Assembly (NCBI RefSeq): GCF_029892425.1
Contig: NZ_JARXWB010000034.1
Span: 1 to 64,000 of the forward strand
Length of the DNA: 64,000 bases
Direction: 5' to 3'
Origin: Bradyrhizobium sp. BR13661
GTDB lineage: Bacteria > Pseudomonadota > Alphaproteobacteria > Rhizobiales > Xanthobacteraceae
Shown here: positions 60,570 through 64,000 of the stretch, one piece after another
Layout of the letters: the number at the start of each line of letters is the position of its first letter
How positions within the stretch are numbered: the stretch's first letter is position 1
Translations under genes and position numbers: made by a program
The notes under the pieces: model-generated
Told to the model about the DNA's origin: nothing
Database searches by the model: none
Seen by the model: the letters and a program-made list of their open reading frames with translations, nothing else

Positions 60570-60866
60570 ATGTCGATCGAGCCATCCGTGCGTGTCGAGG
60601 ACAAGCTGTTTTACAATCGCTACCTGGTCGATGCCGGGCGGGCCCACATCAAGGTGAGGCCGCATACCGAGCCGTCGCCGGAGCTCCTGAGCATGCTCAA
60701 GGCCTGCCCGGCTCGCTGCTACGAGCTTAATGACAAGGGGCAGGTCGAGATCACCGTCGACGGCTGCATCGAATGCGGCACCTGCCGCGTGATCTGCGAG
60801 GGGAGCGGCGACATCGAGTGGAGCTATCCGCGCGGTGGCTACGGCGTCCTGTTCAAGTTCGGTTGA
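60570..60866 (+). CDS. fixX: FixX, ferredoxin-like subunit
   Basis: A 98-residue ferredoxin-like protein: VEDKLFYNRYLVDAGRAHIK, KACPARCYELND, and GCIECGTCRVICEG with the [4Fe-4S] Cys. It pairs with FixC as the iron-sulfur part of an ETF-QO. I use the ATG at 60570 (MSIEPSVRV); an ATG five codons earlier is possible. Confidence 0.95.
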   Translation: MSIEPSVRVEDKLFYNRYLVDAGRAHIKVRPHTEPSPELLSMLKACPARCYELNDKGQVEITVDGCIECGTCRVICEGSGDIEWSYPRGGYGVLFKFG

Positions 60867-60869
60867 TCC

Positions 60870-61076
60870 ATGAAACTCAGCGCTCGCAATATTCTCCCCG
60901 GACGGGTGATTGCCGTCACCAAGGGAACGACGACAGCCCATGTCAAGATCGAGCTCGCGCCGGGCCTGGTCGTGTTTTCCGCGATCACCAACGAGGCCGT
61001 GGACGATCTCGCCCTGAAGGTGGGCGATACCGTCTCCGCCGTGATCAAGTCATCCGACGTGATGATCGGCAAGTAG
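60870..61076 (+). CDS. mop: Mop, stand-alone molybdate-binding protein
   Basis: A 68-residue molbindin: SARNILPGRVIAVTKGTTTA, IELAPGLVVFSAITNEAVDD and VGDTVSAVIKSSDVMIGK. This is one TOBE/Mop domain that oligomerises to store or sense molybdate. It starts three bases after fixX, so it is made with the nif electron genes. Its end overlaps the convergent ModC-DUF2478 gene by 27 bases. Confidence 0.93.
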   Translation: MKLSARNILPGRVIAVTKGTTTAHVKIELAPGLVVFSAITNEAVDDLALKVGDTVSAVIKSSDVMIGK

Positions 61077-62405
61077 GGCGACGTCCAGGCGCGCGGCGCG
61101 GGCCCGCGCGATGCGCGCGGACAGGTCCTGCCACCAGCCCTCGATTGCGCTTCGTTCGCACAGCAGGCTGGTCCCGATCCCGCCGGTAAAATCGTTCCAG
61201 GCCTCCAGGCATTTCTCCGGGACGGCCGTGAGCACGGGGATTCCGGCGGCAATGGCGTCGGCCAGCTCGTCGCGCAGGCCCTCGCCGGCGGCCTCCTGCT
61301 TGGAGAATTTGTTGATCACGACGAGATCGACGTCCGCCGCTATGGCGCGGGTGACGGCAACCGCTGCTTCGGCCAGTCCTGCAGCATCGAGCTTGCAGGC
61401 CATTGCGCCCGAGCCGAGCGGTTGGCAGATCGAAATCTCGCGCCCGGTCATGAGATCGATCGCCTGCATGCCGATCTGGCAGCCACTGCCGTCCTTGACG
61501 TTGCGCTGGACGACGCCACCGATCCGCTCGCCCGATCGCACCAGAGCTTCTGCGAAGTCGGCGAGCAGCGTGTCGACGTCGTCCTGAGAGCGGTAAAGAA
61601 TCGCGGCGACGCGGTTCGGGTCGATGTCGTGGAAGTCGATGGGCATGGGGGCGATCCTCGTCCGTTTTCCTACGCTCTTCCGGTAAGGTGAGCAATCTCC
61701 GTGCCGATTGCTCAATTGGGCCGACGGTATCGGATGGAGGGTGTGCAGCGGCCCCGAGGCCACCACGCGGCCCTGCTCCATCAAGACCAGATGATCGGCA
61801 AAGCGCTCGATCTCCGACATGTCGTGGCTGATGTAAAACACCGGCAGCGAGAGCCGCTCGTGCAGGCGCTCGAGAAACGGCAGGATCTCGTCCTTGGTGG
61901 AGCGGTCGAGCGCGGCAAGCGGCTCGTCCATCAGCAGCAGCTTCGGTTGCGACAGCAGGGCGCGTCCGATCGCAACGCGTTGCCGTTCACCGCCGGAGAG
62001 GCGATATGGCGAGCGGTCGAGCAGGGCGGCAAGACCGAGCAGTTCTACGACTTCGTCGAAGGCAATCTGCGCGCTTGCGCTCCTCGGCGCGCCGAACAGC
62101 AGATTTCGGCGGACGGACAGGTGCGGGAACAGGCTCGCCTCCTGGAACACGTAGCCGATCGGGCGCAGATGCGCGGGCCGAAAGACCTGCTGGTTCTGCC
62201 AGACGTCACCGTCAACGGTGCAAAAGCCGTCGTCCATGTGTTGCAGGCCGGCGATGCAGCGAGCCACCGTGGTCTTGCCGCAGCCCGACGGTCCGAAAAT
62301 CGCTGTGACGCCGGTGGCGGGCAGGCTGAACGCAGCGTCGAGCGTGAAATTGCCGAGCCTGCCGCGAAACGTCGCGTTGATCCCGCCGCGTTCGGCTGCG
62401 CTCAT
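61050..62405 (-). CDS. modC: ModC-type molybdate ATPase fused to a DUF2478 domain
   Basis: A 451-residue fusion. Residues 1-225 are a ModC ATPase: Walker A GPSGCGKTT (38-46), signature LSGGERQR, Walker B LLLMDEPLAALD, then FYISHDMSE. The regulatory C-terminal TOBE/Mop domain of normal ModC is missing. After a basic, low-conservation linker (about 226-253), a DUF2478 domain starts at Met254 (PIDFHDIDPNRVAAILYRSQ), with VDLVVINKFSKQEAAGEG and GIPVLTAVPE. DUF2478 is a predicted NTPase-like family tied to molybdenum genes. A weak ribosome site before Met254 (minus strand, ATG at 61646) allows a separate product too. Confidence 0.85.
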   Translation of the reverse strand: MSAAERGGINATFRGRLGNFTLDAAFSLPATGVTAIFGPSGCGKTTVARCIAGLQHMDDGFCTVDGDVWQNQQVFRPAHLRPIGYVFQEASLFPHLSVRRNLLFGAPRSASAQIAFDEVVELLGLAALLDRSPYRLSGGERQRVAIGRALLSQPKLLLMDEPLAALDRSTKDEILPFLERLHERLSLPVFYISHDMSEIERFADHLVLMEQGRVVASGPLHTLHPIPSAQLSNRHGDCSPYRKSVGKRTRIAPMPIDFHDIDPNRVAAILYRSQDDVDTLLADFAEALVRSGERIGGVVQRNVKDGSGCQIGMQAIDLMTGREISICQPLGSGAMACKLDAAGLAEAAVAVTRAIAADVDLVVINKFSKQEAAGEGLRDELADAIAAGIPVLTAVPEKCLEAWNDFTGGIGTSLLCERSAIEGWWQDLSARIARARAARLDVALLADHHVG

Positions 62406-63088
62406 GTTGCCGCCCTCGCGGCGCGCCTGTCGACGAGTGTCATGGTCAGGATCACCGCGAATGCGAAGATCACCATGAGGCCTGCGAGCATGCTCGCCTC
62501 GCGCCAGCGCGAGGTCTCGACGTAATCGAAGATCGCGACCGACAGCACCTTGGTACGGCCGGGAATGTTGCCGCCGATCATGAGCACGAGCCCGAACTCG
62601 CCGACCGTGTGCGCGAAGCCGAGGACGGCGCCGGTCAGGAAGCCGGGCCGCGCCAGTGGCACCGCGACGGTCCAGAACGCGCGCGACGGCGACGCGCGCA
62701 AGGTCGCTGCGACCTCGAGCGGTCGCTCACCGACGGCGGTGAAGGCGTTGCGTATCGGCTGCACCACGAAAGGCATCGAATAAACCACCGAGCCAATGAC
62801 CAGGCCTTCGAAAGTGAAGGCGAGGGTCCGGCCGCCCCACAGCTGCGCGATCCATCCGCCGGGGCCGTCCGGGCCGAGCAGCACCAGGAGATAGAAGCCG
62901 AGCACGGTTGGCGGCAGTACCAGCGGAAGCGCGACCACGCTTGCGACGATCTCGGTCCACCAGCTCCTGGCATGTGCAAGCCACCAGGCGAGCGGTGTCG
63001 CCAGCACCAGAAGGATCGTGGTCGAGATCGTAGCGAGCTCGATCGTCAGCAGTACCGACTGGCGTATGTCCGCCGACCAGATCTCCAT
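62402..63088 (-). CDS. modB: ModB, molybdate ABC permease
   Basis: Inner-membrane permease of 228 residues with five to six TM segments. The EAA-like loop is ATLRASPSRAFWTVAVPLARPG. SVVALPLVLPPTVLGFYLLV is typical of ModB. It overlaps the modC start by four bases (ATGA) and lies five bases after modA. Confidence 0.95.
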   Translation of the reverse strand: MEIWSADIRQSVLLTIELATISTTILLVLATPLAWWLAHARSWWTEIVASVVALPLVLPPTVLGFYLLVLLGPDGPGGWIAQLWGGRTLAFTFEGLVIGSVVYSMPFVVQPIRNAFTAVGERPLEVAATLRASPSRAFWTVAVPLARPGFLTGAVLGFAHTVGEFGLVLMIGGNIPGRTKVLSVAIFDYVETSRWREASMLAGLMVIFAFAVILTMTLVDRRAARAAT

Positions 63089-63093
63089 GCGCG

Positions 63094-63846
63094 TCAGCTC
63101 TGTCCATCCAGCACGTAACCGTATTTCTCGATGATGGCGCGCGCCTCGGGACTCCTGAGGAACGTGATGAACGCGCTGGCGGCGTCATTTCCTGAACCGG
63201 TCTTGAGAAGCACGGCGTCCTGGCGGATCGGATTGTAGAGCGCCTGCGGCACGATCCAGCGCGAGCCGGTCTCGCTGCCGGTCAATTGCGACAGCGCGAC
63301 GAAGCCGAGCTCGGCGTTGCCGGTTTCGACGAACTGATAGGCCTGGGTGATGGTCGCGCCCTCGACCAGCTTCGGCTTCAGCTTGTCGTACAGATTCAGC
63401 GACTTCATGGCTTCTACGGCGGCAAGTCCATAAGGCGCGGCGGCTGGATTGCAGATCGAGAGCTTGGCGAAGGATGCCGTCTTCAGTGTCTCCTCGCCGG
63501 TCACGATTCCCGGTGACTTGCTCCACAGCACGAGCTTGCCGATCGCATAGGTGAAACGACTGCCCTCGACCGCAAGGCCGTCCTCGACGAGTTTCTTCGG
63601 CCGAGAATCGTCGGCAGACAGGAACACCTGGAACGGCGCGCCCTGCGTGATCTGGGTGTAGAACTGCCCGCTCGCCCCAAAACTCAACACCGCCTCGTGT
63701 CCGGTTTTCTGCTTGAAGACGGCGGCGATCTCCTTCGCTGCATCGGTGAAGTTGGCAGCCACGGCGACGTTGGTCTGCGCGGCGTGCGACGGCGCGGATC
63801 CGAGCAGCAGCCCTGCAACGACCGCAATCAAGCGAAGCAGTTTCAT
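63094..63846 (-). CDS. modA: ModA, periplasmic molybdate-binding protein
   Basis: Captures molybdate in the periplasm. Length is 250 aa with a signal peptide (LIAVVAGLLLGSAPSHA, cut near residue 22). Family stretches are VAVAANFTDAAKEIAAVFKQ, LSFGASGQFYTQI, FLSADDSRPKKL and NAELGFVALSQ. It leads modABC, which supplies Mo for the cofactor. Confidence 0.95.
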   Translation of the reverse strand: MKLLRLIAVVAGLLLGSAPSHAAQTNVAVAANFTDAAKEIAAVFKQKTGHEAVLSFGASGQFYTQITQGAPFQVFLSADDSRPKKLVEDGLAVEGSRFTYAIGKLVLWSKSPGIVTGEETLKTASFAKLSICNPAAAPYGLAAVEAMKSLNLYDKLKPKLVEGATITQAYQFVETGNAELGFVALSQLTGSETGSRWIVPQALYNPIRQDAVLLKTGSGNDAASAFITFLRSPEARAIIEKYGYVLDGQS

Positions 63847-63891
63847 GATGAACTCCAGCGGCCGGCAATTGCTTCCATGCAGCCCGATTGC

Positions 63892-63907
63892 TGCAACGCG
63901 CCGACCA
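63892..63907 (-). promoter_or_regulatory. Candidate sigma54 promoter of modABC
   Basis: On the minus strand TGGTCGGCGCGTTGCA has TGG, N10 spacing and full TTGCA, 46 bases before modA. I see no TGT-N10-ACA site in the remaining 63908-64000, and the window may end before it. No gene is supported after modA. Confidence 0.5.
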
Positions 63908-64000
63908 CCTTGAGCTCAGCAATCGGCGTGCCGGATGCGCGGAGGCAATCTGGTGTGCGCCTTGCAGGAATGAACCTCGAAAACACGACTTTCCGCTGCT

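Overview
The window is a GC-rich alphaproteobacterial chromosome segment that I read as Bradyrhizobium. Supporting this are the fixR-nifA pair, a NifA with the oxygen-responsive cysteine linker, the nifB-frxA pair, fixABCX next to nif genes, and the Rhizobiales orders argB-engB-yidC-rnpA-rpmH and def-fmt-truA-dapE-dapD. The presence of nifV, with no nod genes in the window, points to a free-living, non-nodulating or photosynthetic-type Bradyrhizobium. That lifestyle call is inference.

Positions 1-108 are an almost pure G then C homopolymer and look like a sequencing or assembly artefact. Positions 153-15499 are ordinary core genome: rmuC, def, fmt, truA, dapE, dapD, a HAD nucleotidase, argB, engB, yidC, rnpA, rpmH and a histidine kinase, separated by several families of intergenic palindromes. 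A tRNA-Arg(ACG) at 15726-15802 sits exactly where the content changes and is the likely left edge of a nitrogen-fixation island that runs to the end of the window.

The island reads: bfd-like and yqeB-like genes (minus), fixR, nifA, fdxN-sufBCDS-nifZ-like, sufE (minus), nifDK, nifENX-DUF269-DUF683-fdxB-hspQ, two unknown minus-strand genes, a Rieske protein, an unknown minus-strand gene with its own sigma54 promoter, iscA-nfu-nifS-nifT-SIR2-like, nifB-frxA-hesB-TPR-LRV/FeS-nifZ-nifZ2-unknowns-DegT-like-ferredoxin-unknown-Rieske-small protein-truncated haemoglobin, a minus-strand block (unknown, dienelactone hydrolase-like, SufT-like, TPR), bolA-grxD-[2Fe-2S] ferredoxin, nifO and a pseudo-receiver (minus), nifH-nifQ-irr-like, nifV-cysE-nifW, fixABCX-mop, and modABC (minus).

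The island appears wired as one regulon. I found GG-N10-GC sigma54 promoters before fixR, nifD, iscA, nifB, bolA, nifH, nifV, fixA and (minus strand) 36883 and modA. A -12 variant precedes fdxN-suf. Nearly all have a TGT-N10-ACA NifA site upstream, often 50-80 bp away. Several sites sit in divergent intergenic regions and could drive genes on both sides. Functionally the set covers Fe-S supply (SUF, NifS, Nfu, IscA, BolA/Grx), FeMo-co assembly (NifB, EN, X, Q, V and Mo uptake), electron delivery (FixABCX, several ferredoxins), iron and oxygen-related proteins, and a group of small nif-linked proteins I cannot name. The most unusual items are a DegT-family protein without its PLP lysine, a receiver without its phospho-acceptor, a ModC-DUF2478 fusion beside a stand-alone Mop, an unknown 196-residue gene with its own sigma54 promoter, and a perfect FixK-type box inside the nifB promoter.
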